64,000 nt of DNA, taken from positions 124,001 to 188,000 of the forward strand of contig NZ_BSTF01000013.1 of assembly GCF_030269365.1 (NCBI RefSeq), given 5' to 3'. The translations under genes and the position numbers were made by a program. The notes under the pieces were generated by a model. It was not told the DNA's origin, did no database searches, and saw nothing but the letters and a program-made list of their open reading frames with translations. This document shows positions 9,415 through 17,340 of this stretch, piece after piece. The DNA is from Lentzea sp. NBRC 102530. Its GTDB lineage: Bacteria; Actinomycetota; Actinomycetes; Mycobacteriales; Pseudonocardiaceae. Positions within the stretch are counted from its first letter, which is position 1; every line of letters starts with the position of its first letter.

Positions 9415-10230
9415 GTGGACGACTCGACGAGCGGCAGACCCGCACACGACCTCACACACGAGACCGGACCTTTCGACGTGTTCGGTGACGTGCACGGATG
9501 CCGTGCGGAACTGGAAGAACTGCTCGCGGAGCTCGGCTACGAGATCCAGCACGACGCTGAAGGCCGCGCCACCGACGCGATCCCGCCCGGAACGCGCAAG
9601 GCCGTGTTCGTCGGCGACCTCGTGGACCGCGGCCCGGACACCCCCGGCGTGCTGCGGCTGGTCATGGGCATGGTCGCCAACGACCACGCCTTCAGCGTGC
9701 GCGGAAACCACGAGGAGAAGCTCGTGCGCGCGTTGCGGGGCCACAACGTGACGGTGCGCCACGGCCTGGAGAAGTCGCTCGACCAACTCGCGCAGGAAAC
9801 GCCCGAATTCCGCCGCGAAGCCGAGAAGTTCTGCGACAGCCTCGTTCCGCACTACGTCCTCGACGGCGGCAACCTCGTCGTCGCGCACGCCGGCCTGCCC
9901 GAACGACTGCACGGCCGCGAGACCGGCAAGGCACGCAGCTTCGCGTTGTACGGCGACACGACCGGCGAGAAGGACCAGTACGGGCTGCCCGTGCGCCTGC
10001 CGTGGGCGAACAACTACAGCGGCGCGGCCATGGTGCTGTACGGGCACGTGTTGTCAGCCGAGGCGGAATGGGTCAACAACACCATGTGCCTCGAAACGGG
10101 CGTGGTGTTCGGCGGCAAGCTGACCGCGCTGCGTTATCCGGAGAAGGAACTCGTCTCCGTCCACGCGCATCAGGCCTGGTACCGCAGCGACGCGCCGTTC
10201 CCGCCGAACGCCGACAGGGTGGTGTCATGA
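9415..10230 (+). CDS. Stand-alone Pnkp-type RNA 3'-end phosphatase (calcineurin-like)
   Basis: 271 residues from a GTG at 9415; in-frame codons further upstream would run into the DUF255 start, so the true start is uncertain. All PPP-family metal motifs are present: 'FGDVHGC', 'VGDLVDRGPDT', 'RGNHEEKL', 'VVAHAGLP' and 'VLYGHV'. The tail 'CLETGVVFGGKLTALRYPEKELVSV' is diagnostic of the central phosphatase domain of bacterial Pnkp, which removes 2',3'-cyclic or 3' phosphates from broken RNA. Here that domain stands alone with no kinase or ligase domain. It overlaps the next gene by 4 bases (ATGA) in a three-gene cassette with two RlaP nucleotidyltransferases. Confidence 0.85.
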   Translation: MDDSTSGRPAHDLTHETGPFDVFGDVHGCRAELEELLAELGYEIQHDAEGRATDAIPPGTRKAVFVGDLVDRGPDTPGVLRLVMGMVANDHAFSVRGNHEEKLVRALRGHNVTVRHGLEKSLDQLAQETPEFRREAEKFCDSLVPHYVLDGGNLVVAHAGLPERLHGRETGKARSFALYGDTTGEKDQYGLPVRLPWANNYSGAAMVLYGHVLSAEAEWVNNTMCLETGVVFGGKLTALRYPEKELVSVHAHQAWYRSDAPFPPNADRVVS

Positions 10231-10841
10231 TCCTGCAGGTCGTCATCGGCTCGCACGCCTACGGACTCGCCGGCGAGCAGTCCGACGTGGACAGACGCGG
10301 GGTGTTCGTCGCGCCCACGGAAGCGTTCTGGCGCTTCGAGAAACCGCCCACGAGCGTCGAGGGTCCCGAACCGGAGCTGCTCAGCTGGGAGGTCGAGCAC
10401 TTCTGCAAGCTGGGCCTGAAGTCGAACCCGACGGTGCTCGAGACGCTGGTGAGCCCGCTCACCGAGATCAGCACGCCGATGGGAGAGGAACTCAGGGAAC
10501 TGTTGCCCGCGTTCCTCTCGCAGTACGCCGTGCGAGCGTTCACGCGCGCGACGGAGATGCAGCTGTCGCGCGCGGGACGCAACCTCAAGCCGAAACAGCT
10601 CATGCACGTCGTACGGCTCCGGCTCGTGGGTCTCAACCTGCTCCGCACGGGCCGATACGACATCACGGCGGACCGCGAGCTCCTCAAGATCCGCCACGAG
10701 GAGATGCCGTGGGACGACGCCGTCGCGTGGGCGCACCGGCTGGGTGACGAGATCGCGCAAGCGAAAGGCCCGCTGCCCGAGGAACCGGACAGGGCACGCG
10801 TGGAGGACTGGGTGGTGTCGGTGCGCAGGAGGATGTTGTGA
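10227..10841 (+). CDS. RlaP/YcgL-type nucleotidyltransferase (first copy)
   Basis: 204 residues; the ATG overlaps the preceding stop. The Pol-beta nucleotidyltransferase signature is at the very N-terminus: 'IGSHAYGLAGEQSDVDRRGV', giving G-S and D-x-D metal ligands within the first 22 residues. 'ELLSWEVEHFCKLGLKSNPTVLETL' and the helical C-terminal half match the COG3541 YcgL group, called RlaP where it occurs with RNA ligases. Family knowledge links RlaP to RNA repair. The reaction of this copy is unknown; nucleotide addition to a healed RNA end is one possibility. Same operon as the phosphatase. Confidence 0.85.
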   Translation: MILQVVIGSHAYGLAGEQSDVDRRGVFVAPTEAFWRFEKPPTSVEGPEPELLSWEVEHFCKLGLKSNPTVLETLVSPLTEISTPMGEELRELLPAFLSQYAVRAFTRATEMQLSRAGRNLKPKQLMHVVRLRLVGLNLLRTGRYDITADRELLKIRHEEMPWDDAVAWAHRLGDEIAQAKGPLPEEPDRARVEDWVVSVRRRML

Positions 10842-11596
10842 GCTACGAGGTTCCCGACCTGACCGAGGTGGTCGCCGAGCAGTCGCACGACCTGCTGTTC
10901 GCGACGGTCTCCGGTGCCCACCTGTACGGCTTCCCGTCCCGCGACTCGGACGTGGACCTGCGGGGCGTGCACGTGCTGCCGCTCGCCGAGGTCCTCGGAC
11001 TGAGGCACGGACCGGAGACCAAGGAACGGATGTGGGTGCGGGACGGGGTGGAGATCGACCTCGTCACGCACGACGTGCAGAAGTTCTGCCGTCTGCTGAC
11101 GCGTCCCAACGGCTATGTGCTCGAACAGCTGCTTTCGCCGTTGGTGGTGCACACGACCGACGCGCACAAGGAGCTGACCGCGCTGGCGAAGGGGTGCCTG
11201 ACGTCACGACACGGGCACCACTACCGCGGGTTCGCCGTCACGCAGTGGCGGCTGTTCGAGAAGACGGGCGAGATCAAGCCGTTGCTGTACACGTTCCGTG
11301 CGTTGCTGACGGGCGTGCACCTCATGCGCACCGGCGAGGTCAACGCGCACCTGCCGACGCTCGTGGAGGAACTCGACGGCCCCGACTACCTGCCGGGACT
11401 CGTCGAGGCGAAGGTCCTCGGCGAGCACCGCGCGCTGGCGGGCGTCCAGCACAGGCCGGGTCCCGAACGGCTGGAGGCCGACGTCGCGCACTGGCACGAG
11501 CAGCTGCGACTGGCGCGGGAGACCAGCGACCTGCCGCTGGAACCGCCCGCGTTCGAGGAGGTCCACGACTTCGTGGTGGACCTCAGGCTGACCTAG
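10838..11596 (+). CDS. RlaP/YcgL-type nucleotidyltransferase (second copy)
   Basis: 252 residues from a GTG overlapping the previous stop (GTGA). It has the same layout as its neighbour: 'SGAHLYGFPSRDSDVDLRGV' holds the nucleotidyltransferase motif, followed by 'IDLVTHDVQKFCRLLTRPNGYVLEQL'. The two proteins are clearly paralogous but diverged, and this copy has about 45 more residues. The motif residues S/G, D and D are intact in both, so both could be active; they may form a heteromer. The stop codon overlaps the stop of the convergent small membrane protein gene, so the cassette is packed without spare DNA. Confidence 0.85.
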   Translation: MSYEVPDLTEVVAEQSHDLLFATVSGAHLYGFPSRDSDVDLRGVHVLPLAEVLGLRHGPETKERMWVRDGVEIDLVTHDVQKFCRLLTRPNGYVLEQLLSPLVVHTTDAHKELTALAKGCLTSRHGHHYRGFAVTQWRLFEKTGEIKPLLYTFRALLTGVHLMRTGEVNAHLPTLVEELDGPDYLPGLVEAKVLGEHRALAGVQHRPGPERLEADVAHWHEQLRLARETSDLPLEPPAFEEVHDFVVDLRLT

Positions 11597-11859
11597 TCCT
11601 TCTTCTCCGCAGCGGTGTCCGCGGTCTTCGAGGGTTCGGCCGGCTCGTCGAACGACGCCGGCAGGCCCTTGATGTGCTTGTTCATCGACTTGACGAGGAA
11701 GAACACCGCGATGAAGAAGACGATCAGCAGGACGAGGCCGACCGGGGAGGACTTGCCGAAGTCCTCGCCCTGGCCGCCCTTGTCGGTGTCGTTCGTGTTC
11801 GACGGCTGCACGGCGACGAGCGCCACCGTGCTGCCGAGGGAGAAGTCTGGGGAGAGCAC
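11593..11859 (-). CDS. Small conserved membrane protein beside mca
   Basis: 88 residues from a GTG, two bases after the mca stop, hence translationally linked to mca. There is one clear membrane helix at about residues 39-59 ('SPVGLVLLIVFFIAVFFLV') and a charged C-terminal tail. M. tuberculosis carries an 88-residue protein, Rv1083, in the same place after mca, so this is a conserved partner of unknown function. Confidence 0.75.
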   Translation of the reverse strand: MLSPDFSLGSTVALVAVQPSNTNDTDKGGQGEDFGKSSPVGLVLLIVFFIAVFFLVKSMNKHIKGLPASFDEPAEPSKTADTAAEKKD

Positions 11860-11861
11860 CC

Positions 11862-12731
11862 CTAGACCTTAACTCCGGCGAACAGGTCGGTTTCCGGCAG
11901 CGTCGAGTCGACCTGCGAGCGGACGAGCTCGTACTCCTCCGTCGGCCAGATCTCGCGCTGCAGTTCCATCGGGATCCCGAACCAGCGGCTGGTCGGGTCG
12001 ATCTGGGTGGCGTGCGCCTTCAACGCCTCGTCGCGCACGTCGAAGTAGTCGGCGCACTCGACCTGGGTCGTCACGCGCTGCATGACGTCCGGGCGGTCGG
12101 TGCTCCAGTTCGCGAGCCACTCGCCGTACGGCGACTCCAGGCCGCGGGCCTCCATCGCCTCGTGGAACGCGACGATCTTGGCGCGCGAGAAGCCGTGGCC
12201 GTAGTAGACCTTCAGGGTCTCCCACGCCTCACCGAGCTCCGGCTTGTACGAGGCGTCGGCGGCCGCGTCGAGGGCGGCCATCGAGATCTCGTGCGTGCGG
12301 ATGTGGTCGGGGTGCGGGTACCCGCCGTTCTCGTCGTAGGTGACGACGACGTGCGGGCGGAAGTCGCGGATGGCCTCCACCAGGGACGGCACCGACTCCT
12401 CCAGCGGCACGAGCGCGAAGCAGCCCTCGGGCAACGGCGGGAGCGGGTCTCCCTCGGGCAGGCCCGAGTCCTTGAAGCCCAGCCAGCGGTGCTGGATGCC
12501 GAGGATCTTGGCCGCGTTGGCCATCTCCTCGCGGCGGACCTCGACGATGTTCTCCAGCACGTCCGGCTTGTCCATCGCCGGGTTCAGAATGCTGCCCGCA
12601 CCGCCGTCGGTACAGGTCACGACCATCACGTCGTGGCCTTCGGCGATGTAGCGAGCCATCGAGGCCGCGCCCTTGCTCGACTCGTCGTCGGGATGTGCGT
12701 GCACTGCCATAAGGCGCAGCTTGTCGGCCAT
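11862..12731 (-). CDS. mca: Mycothiol S-conjugate amidase
   Basis: 289 residues from the ATG at 12731 (MADKLRLMAVHAHPDDE). It is a PIG-L/LmbE-fold zinc amidase. The zinc motif 'AHPDDESSKG' lies at residues 12-21 and the third ligand region 'YPHPDHIRTHEIS' near 140. It cleaves mycothiol S-conjugates to release a mercapturic acid for export and GlcN-Ins for recycling. It is distinguished from MshB by the long C-terminal part and by context: the small membrane protein and DUF4307/greA flank it as in mycobacteria. Marks a mycothiol-making actinomycete. Confidence 0.93.
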   Translation of the reverse strand: MADKLRLMAVHAHPDDESSKGAASMARYIAEGHDVMVVTCTDGGAGSILNPAMDKPDVLENIVEVRREEMANAAKILGIQHRWLGFKDSGLPEGDPLPPLPEGCFALVPLEESVPSLVEAIRDFRPHVVVTYDENGGYPHPDHIRTHEISMAALDAAADASYKPELGEAWETLKVYYGHGFSRAKIVAFHEAMEARGLESPYGEWLANWSTDRPDVMQRVTTQVECADYFDVRDEALKAHATQIDPTSRWFGIPMELQREIWPTEEYELVRSQVDSTLPETDLFAGVKV

Positions 12732-12827
12732 GACCCCCGTGGTCCTCCTGTGTGAACGGTCCTGCGACACTCATCAACTGAACGTCGGGCACCATTGTTC
12801 CCCAGAGACCGAGGAGGGCGCGGACAA

Positions 12828-13250
12828 GTGGCACAGCGCGTGCTCCCCGAGGGGCGCTACAGCAGGCAGAGCCGCAAGCCGCTCTCGAAGTGGGCTCGCT
12901 GGGCATTACTCGCTGTAGCGGTGGCGGTAGGTGCCGTCATCGCCTTCGTCGGTTACCGAAATCTCGGCACAAAACCGATCGAGGCGAAGCAGACCGCGTT
13001 CATCCTCCTCGGCGACGACCAGGTGAAGGTCAGTTTCGAGGTTTCCCGCGATCAACCGGAGCGCGCTGCCGTCTGCATCATTCGGGCCCGATCCAAGGAC
13101 GGGGACGAAGCAGGTCGGCGTGAAGTTCTGGTACCGCCGGGAAATGACGTCGTCGTCGAGACAACAGTTCTGCGCACTTCGAAGCCGCCGGTCACCGGCG
13201 AAGTGTTCGGGTGCTCCTACCAGGTTCCCGCCTACTTGTCCACGAGCTAG
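12828..13250 (+). CDS. DUF4307 membrane protein
   Basis: 140 residues from the GTG at 12828, which has a strong GAGGAGGG 9 bases upstream. A basic N-terminus (RYSRQSRKPLSKW) is followed by one membrane helix (residues 22-43) and an extracytoplasmic beta-rich domain with two Cys. That is the DUF4307 architecture. The counterpart in M. tuberculosis is Rv1081c between greA and mca, the same arrangement as here. Function unknown. Confidence 0.85.
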   Translation: MAQRVLPEGRYSRQSRKPLSKWARWALLAVAVAVGAVIAFVGYRNLGTKPIEAKQTAFILLGDDQVKVSFEVSRDQPERAAVCIIRARSKDGDEAGRREVLVPPGNDVVVETTVLRTSKPPVTGEVFGCSYQVPAYLSTS

Positions 13251-13342
13251 CGGCCAAGCGGGTGATCTGCGGTTTAAACGGCGAGATGGGGAACAAATCG
13301 CCGTCGCTGAACGTTGTCTCCGTGTTACTATTGCAGCTCAAG

Positions 13343-13369
13343 CACGGCCCCGGTGTGGGCCGTGTTTTT
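13343..13369 (+). terminator. Rho-independent terminator after the DUF4307 gene
   Basis: CACGGCCC and GGGCCGTG form a perfect 8-bp stem around a 6-base loop, followed by TTTTT. It lies 93 bases after the DUF4307 stop and about 75 bases before the greA start, so it separates the two or acts inside the greA leader. Confidence 0.8.
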
Positions 13370-13397
13370 CCGTTCCGAGCCCCGGCCCGGGAACTAT

Positions 13398-13419
13398 CTG
13401 GTGCACACGCGTGCACCAG
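13398..13419 (+). promoter_or_regulatory. Perfect 9-bp inverted repeat in the greA leader
   Basis: CTGGTGCAC and GTGCACCAG flank the tetraloop ACGC. The hairpin ends 8 bases before the greA Shine-Dalgarno (GAGGAG, 13428-13433), so folding would crowd the ribosome site. As DNA it is equally a good dimer operator. Confidence 0.6.
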
Positions 13420-13442
13420 AGCAAGACGAGGAGTTGGTGACC

Positions 13443-13931
13443 GTGAGCGACACCCAGGTGACCTGGCTGACCCAGGAGGCCTACGACCGGCTCAAGGCTG
13501 AGCTGGACGAACTGATCGCGTACCGCCCGGTCATGGCTGCCGAGATCAACGCTCGCCGCGAAGAGGGCGACCTCCGCGAGAACGGCGGCTACCACGCGGC
13601 ACGCGAGGAGCAGGGCAAGCAGGAGGCGCGCATCCGCCAGCTGCACGAGCTGCTCCAGGCCGCGAAGGTCGGCGAGGCTCCCACCACCAAGGGTGTCGCG
13701 GCGCCGGGCACGGTGCTCACCATCCGCTACGAGGGCGACGACGAGTCGGAGACGTTCCTGCTCGCCACCCGCGAAGAGGGCGCGCACGGCGAGATGGAGG
13801 TCTACTCCCCGCTGTCGCCGCTCGGCAAGGCGCTGAACGGCGCGAAGGACGGCGAGACCGTGTCCTACGAGCTGCCCAACGGCAAGCAGCAGAAGGTCAC
13901 GCTGATCTCCGCGGTTCCGTACTCGGCGTAG
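13443..13931 (+). CDS. greA: Transcription elongation factor GreA
   Basis: 162 residues from the GTG at 13443 (VSDTQVTWLTQEAYDRLKAEL), placed 9 bases after GAGGAG. The N-terminal coiled coil carries the acidic tip 'REEGDLRENGGYHAAREEQ' that enters the RNA polymerase secondary channel to stimulate transcript cleavage. The C-terminal FKBP-like domain ends 'VSYELPNGKQQKVTLISAVPY'. It is close to the mycobacterial GreA throughout. A terminator and a palindrome lie in its leader, and a UUCG hairpin follows the stop. Confidence 0.96.
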   Translation: MSDTQVTWLTQEAYDRLKAELDELIAYRPVMAAEINARREEGDLRENGGYHAAREEQGKQEARIRQLHELLQAAKVGEAPTTKGVAAPGTVLTIRYEGDDESETFLLATREEGAHGEMEVYSPLSPLGKALNGAKDGETVSYELPNGKQQKVTLISAVPYSA

Positions 13932-13952
13932 TCACGCCGCACAACGTGCGAG

Positions 13953-13978
13953 GGGCCGGTCACTTCGGTGGCCGGCCC
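13953..13978. terminator. UUCG-loop hairpin shared by the convergent greA and lrp genes
   Basis: GGGCCGGTCAC and GTGGCCGGCCC pair over 11 bp (one G-U) around the extra-stable loop TTCG. It begins 22 bases after the greA stop and covers the last codons of the lrp-type gene. It is a likely bidirectional terminator. Confidence 0.75.
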
Positions 13979-14469
13979 TTCACGCGTTCCAGGAGCGGTC
14001 GCACGCGTGGGGGCACCGGCGTCGACAGCGCGATCGACGTCGAGAGACGGCGGACGTGCGGAACGTCGACGATGTGATCGACGACGCGCTGCAGGTCGGA
14101 GTTCGACCGCGCGACCATCCGCACGAACAGGTCGCCCTGGCCCGTCGTCGCGTGCACCTCGCACACCTCGGGGATCGCGGCCAGGCCCTCGCACACCTCC
14201 GCGCGCCGGCCCTGCGCGATCTCGACCGTCGCGAACGCCGTCAGCCCGTAGCCCATCGCGCCGAGGTCGAGCGCCGGCGGGAACCCGGTGAGCGCACCGC
14301 GTTCGGTCAATCGATCCAGTCGGGCCTGCACGGTTCCGCGCGCGACCCCCAGTCGTCGCGAGCATTCGAGGACGCCCAGGCGGGGCTCGTCCGTCAAGAG
14401 CAGGAGGAGCTTCGCGTCCAGTTCGTCGACGAGCTGGTCAGAGTGCTCACTCTGTTGGTCGTTGTGCAC
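13960..14469 (-). CDS. Lrp/AsnC-family regulator
   Basis: 169 residues from the GTG at 14469. The N-terminal HTH is 'VDELDAKLLLLLTDEPRLG', then 'CSRRLGVARGTVQARLDRL'. The C-terminal RAM (ligand-binding) domain spans about 75-150 ('VEIAQGRRAEVCEGLAAIPEV'). Divergent from hpd with a 74-base gap, so control of tyrosine/phenylalanine catabolism is likely; the ligand may be an aromatic amino acid. A TATAGT -10 lies 6-7 bases before the GTG, which suggests a leaderless message. Confidence 0.85.
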   Translation of the reverse strand: MHNDQQSEHSDQLVDELDAKLLLLLTDEPRLGVLECSRRLGVARGTVQARLDRLTERGALTGFPPALDLGAMGYGLTAFATVEIAQGRRAEVCEGLAAIPEVCEVHATTGQGDLFVRMVARSNSDLQRVVDHIVDVPHVRRLSTSIALSTPVPPRVRPLLERVKGRPPK

Positions 14470-14474
14470 AGATC

Positions 14475-14480
14475 ACTATA
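14475..14480 (-). promoter_or_regulatory. -10 element of the lrp-type gene
   Basis: TATAGT on the minus strand ends 6 bases before the GTG start at 14469. Initiation would fall at or next to that start, so the mRNA is probably leaderless. No convincing -35 is seen. Confidence 0.5.
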
Positions 14481-14543
14481 CAAATTGCCCTGAGAAATCG
14501 CTGACTGTTGCTCACCCTGTTAGGTCTATTCATGCTGAACGGC

Positions 14544-15725
14544 ATGACGCAGCAGCTTGACGACGTGAGCTACGACCAGCTCCGGCAGCTCGTGGGGTTG
14601 GTCGACTACGACGCGACCAAGGACCCCTTCCCCGTGCGCGCCATGGACGCCGTGGTGTTCGTCGCGGGCAACGCCACGCAGACCGCGTGGCTCTACCAGG
14701 TGGCGTTCGGCATGGAGCTCGTGGCCTACGCGGGCCCCGAGACCGGCCAGCGCAGCCACAAGTCGTTCGTGCTGAAGTCGGGCTCGGCCCGCTTCGTGAT
14801 CCACGGCGGCGTCACGCCCGGTTCCGAACTCCTCGACCACCACCGCCGCCACGGCGACGGCGTCGTCGACCTCGCGCTGGAGGTCGGCAACGTCGACCAG
14901 TGCGTCGAGCACGCCCGCAAGCAGGGCGCGACCGTGCTGGAAGAGCCGCACGACGTGTCCGACGAACACGGCACGGTGCGTCTCGCGGCCATCGCGACGT
15001 ACGGCGAGACCCGCCACACGCTCGTGGACCGCTCCCGGTACAACGGCGTCTACCTGCCCGGTTACGTCCCCCGCAGCTCGACCGTGAAGCGTCCGGAAGG
15101 CGCCCCGAAGCGCCTGTTCCAGGCCGTCGACCACTGCGTCGGCAACGTCGAGCTCGGCAAGATGGACTACTGGGTCGACTGGTACAACCGCGTCATGGGC
15201 TTCGTGAACATGGCGGAGTTCATCGGCGACGACATCGCCACGGACTACTCGGCGCTGATGTCGAAGGTCGTCTCCAACGGCAACCACCGCGTCAAGTTCC
15301 CGCTCAACGAGCCGGCGATCGCGAAGAAGAAGTCGCAGATCGACGAGTACCTCGAGTTCTACGAGGGCGCGGGCGTCCAGCACATCGCGCTGGCCACCAA
15401 CGACATCATCGCGACCGTCACGGCCATGCGCGACGCGGGCGTCGAGTTCCTGGAAACCCCGGACTCCTACTACGACGACCCCGAACTGCGTGCGCGCATC
15501 GGCGAGGTCCGCGTGCCGATCGAGGTCCTCAAGGAGCACCGCATCCTGGTCGACCGCGACGAGGACGGCTACCTGCTGCAGATCTTCACGAAGCCGATCG
15601 GCGACCGGCCGACCGTGTTCTACGAGATGATCGAGCGGCACGGCTCGCTGGGCTTCGGCAAGGGCAACTTCAAGGCACTTTTCGAGGCGATCGAGCGCGA
15701 ACAGGAGCGACGGGGCAACCTCTGA
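14544..15725 (+). CDS. hpd: 4-hydroxyphenylpyruvate dioxygenase
   Basis: 393 residues from ATG 14544 (MTQQLDDVSYDQL); an ATG at 14532 is possible. It has two vicinal-oxygen-chelate halves: 'MDAVVFVAGNATQTAWLYQVAFG' opens the first, 'VDHCVGNVELGKMDYWVDWY' opens the second. The iron ligands are His in 'VDHCV', His in 'VQHIALATND' and Glu in 'TVFYEMIER', following 'GYLLQIFTKPIGDRP'. It converts 4-hydroxyphenylpyruvate to homogentisate in tyrosine breakdown. Together with the divergent Lrp regulator it is an insertion into an otherwise mycobacterium-like gene order. No homogentisate dioxygenase is in the window. Confidence 0.95.
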   Translation: MTQQLDDVSYDQLRQLVGLVDYDATKDPFPVRAMDAVVFVAGNATQTAWLYQVAFGMELVAYAGPETGQRSHKSFVLKSGSARFVIHGGVTPGSELLDHHRRHGDGVVDLALEVGNVDQCVEHARKQGATVLEEPHDVSDEHGTVRLAAIATYGETRHTLVDRSRYNGVYLPGYVPRSSTVKRPEGAPKRLFQAVDHCVGNVELGKMDYWVDWYNRVMGFVNMAEFIGDDIATDYSALMSKVVSNGNHRVKFPLNEPAIAKKKSQIDEYLEFYEGAGVQHIALATNDIIATVTAMRDAGVEFLETPDSYYDDPELRARIGEVRVPIEVLKEHRILVDRDEDGYLLQIFTKPIGDRPTVFYEMIERHGSLGFGKGNFKALFEAIEREQERRGNL

Positions 15726-15779
15726 TGGCGATCCCCCGGTAGGCTGCCTTACGGGGGACTCACATCGTCTGGAGGTGGC

Positions 15780-16022
15780 ATGGCATTCGCACGACGCGTG
15801 GCCGCGGTGATTCCGCTGGTCGGAGCCGTGACCACGGCAGTGGCACTGACCGGCGCGGCGTTCCTGACGGTGGCGCACGCGGGCTGTGACGAGGCCGGCC
15901 GCTTCGTCCGCACCGGCGACGCGATCCAGTTCGTCGGCGGCTGTGTCAACGGCGCCGACCTGCCGGCGGCGCCGACGGCCGAGGCCGAGAACGTGGACAG
16001 GTTCGGCTCGAAGAAGCCTTAG
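15780..16022 (+). CDS. Small exported protein of unknown function
   Basis: 80 residues with a good TGGAGGTGGC just before the ATG. Residues 6-33 are a signal peptide or anchor ('VIPLVGAVTTAVALTGAAFL'). The short mature part has two Cys (residues 36 and 55) that could form a disulfide, and a charged tail ending in GSKKP. A strong terminator follows. No family recognised. Confidence 0.7.
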   Translation: MAFARRVAAVIPLVGAVTTAVALTGAAFLTVAHAGCDEAGRFVRTGDAIQFVGGCVNGADLPAAPTAEAENVDRFGSKKP

Positions 16023-16032
16023 CGAACGACGA

Positions 16033-16060
16033 AGGCCCCCTCACCAGCGTGAGGGGGCCT
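16033..16060. terminator. Strong hairpin terminator
   Basis: AGGCCCCCTCAC and GTGAGGGGGCCT form a perfect 12-bp stem with loop CAGC; a short T-run follows. It lies between the convergent small exported protein gene and metB and can serve both. Confidence 0.85.
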
Positions 16061-16079
16061 TTCGCGTACGCGAGGAACC

Positions 16080-17225
16080 TCAGCCCAGCGCGGCCAGCAG
16101 GTCCGCCACCAGGTCGTCACCGGACTCGATGCCCACGGACACGCGCACCAGGTCCGCCGGCACCTCCAGCAGAGACCCGGACGTGGACGCGTGCGTCATC
16201 TTCCCGGGGTGCTCGATCAGCGACTCGACGCCACCGAGCGACTCGGCCAGCGTGAACAGCTTCGTCCGCGCGCACACCTCGAGCGCTGCCGCCTCGCCCC
16301 CCTCGACCAGGAACGACACCATCCCGCCGAACCGGCGCATCTGCTTGGCCGCCACCGCGTGCCCGGGGTGCGACTCCAGACCGGGGTAGATGACCTTCTT
16401 CACCCGCGGGTGCCGCACCAGGGCCTCCGCCACGAGCTCGGCGTTGTCGGAGTGCTTCTCCATCCGCAGCTCGAGGGTCTTGATGCCGCGCAACGTCAGG
16501 TAGGCGTCGAACGGTCCGGGCACCGCGCCGGCACCGTTCTGCAGGAACCCGAACGCGGCGTCGATCTCGGCGTCGGACGTGATCAGGGCACCGCCGACCA
16601 CGTCGGAGTGGCCGCCGATGTACTTGGTGGTCGAGTGCAGCACGACGTCCGCGCCCAGCTCCAGCGGAGTCTGCAGGGCGGGCGAGGCGAAGGTGTTGTC
16701 GACGACCAGGCGAGCGCCGGACTCGTGGGCGACCGAGGCGATGGCCGCGATGTCGCCGATGTTCAGCAGCGGGTTGGTCGGCGTCTCGATCCAGATCAGC
16801 TTCGTCTCGGGGCGGACGGCCGCGCGGATCGCGTCGATGTCGGAGACGGGCGCCGGGGAGTGGGTGACGCCCCACTGCGAGAAGACCTTGTCGATCAGGC
16901 GGAACGTGCCGCCGTAGGCGTCGTTCGGGATGACGATGTGGTCGCCGGGCTTGAGGAACGTGCGCAGCGCGGCGTCGGTCGCGCCCATGCCGGAGGAGAA
17001 CGCGCGGGCGTACGTGCCGCGTTCGAGGGACGCGAGGCACGTCTCGAGGGCGCGGCGGGTCGGGTTGCCGGTGCGCGAGTACTCGAAGCCCTCACGGAGG
17101 CCGCCCACGCCGTCCTGCGCGTACGTCGACGTCGCGTAGATGGGGACGTTCACCGCGCCCGTGGTCGGGTCCGGGTCCTGACCGGCGTGGATCGCCCTGG
17201 TGGCGAAGCCGTACGGAGTGCTCAT
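16080..17225 (-). CDS. metB: Cystathionine gamma-synthase (PLP enzyme)
   Basis: 381 residues from ATG 17225 (MSTPYGFATRAIHAGQDPDP). It is a Cys/Met-metabolism PLP enzyme: 'EYSRTGNPTRRALE' and 'FSSGMGATDAALRTFLKPGDH' precede 'WIETPTNPLL', and the PLP lysine lies in 'HSTTKYIGGHSDVVGG'. 'TLAESLGGVESLIEHP' is the C-terminal signature. It makes cystathionine from an O-acyl-homoserine and cysteine, or acts as a gamma-lyase. Close relatives are annotated both ways, so the direction is not certain. The RDD protein and cbs lie upstream on the same strand as in M. tuberculosis Rv1077-Rv1079. Confidence 0.9.
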   Translation of the reverse strand: MSTPYGFATRAIHAGQDPDPTTGAVNVPIYATSTYAQDGVGGLREGFEYSRTGNPTRRALETCLASLERGTYARAFSSGMGATDAALRTFLKPGDHIVIPNDAYGGTFRLIDKVFSQWGVTHSPAPVSDIDAIRAAVRPETKLIWIETPTNPLLNIGDIAAIASVAHESGARLVVDNTFASPALQTPLELGADVVLHSTTKYIGGHSDVVGGALITSDAEIDAAFGFLQNGAGAVPGPFDAYLTLRGIKTLELRMEKHSDNAELVAEALVRHPRVKKVIYPGLESHPGHAVAAKQMRRFGGMVSFLVEGGEAAALEVCARTKLFTLAESLGGVESLIEHPGKMTHASTSGSLLEVPADLVRVSVGIESGDDLVADLLAALG

Positions 17226-17295
17226 GTTCGAAGGGTACTCACCCGTCCGGCCGACGATTCCCACAGTCCACCAGGTGAACGCCCTGAAAACGCAC

Positions 17296-17329
17296 CAGCC
17301 CCCGGCCACCGAGTGGTGACCAGGGGCTG
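17296..17329 (-). terminator. Hairpin terminator after the RDD gene
   Basis: CAGCCCC and GGGGCTG form the base of a hairpin with CCAC/GTGG pairing inside, 12 bases beyond the RDD stop and before metB. There is no T-run, so attenuation rather than full termination is possible. Confidence 0.5.
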
Positions 17330-17340
17330 CGCGGAAAGGC

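Noticed and set aside
9415..11596. Recently mobile element carrying the RNA-repair genes
   Set aside because: No integrase, transposase, terminal repeats or attachment-site duplication, and base composition matches the neighbours.
14526..15878. 450-codon minus-strand frame opposite hpd
   Set aside because: Val/His/Arg-rich mirror of the hpd gene without any motif.
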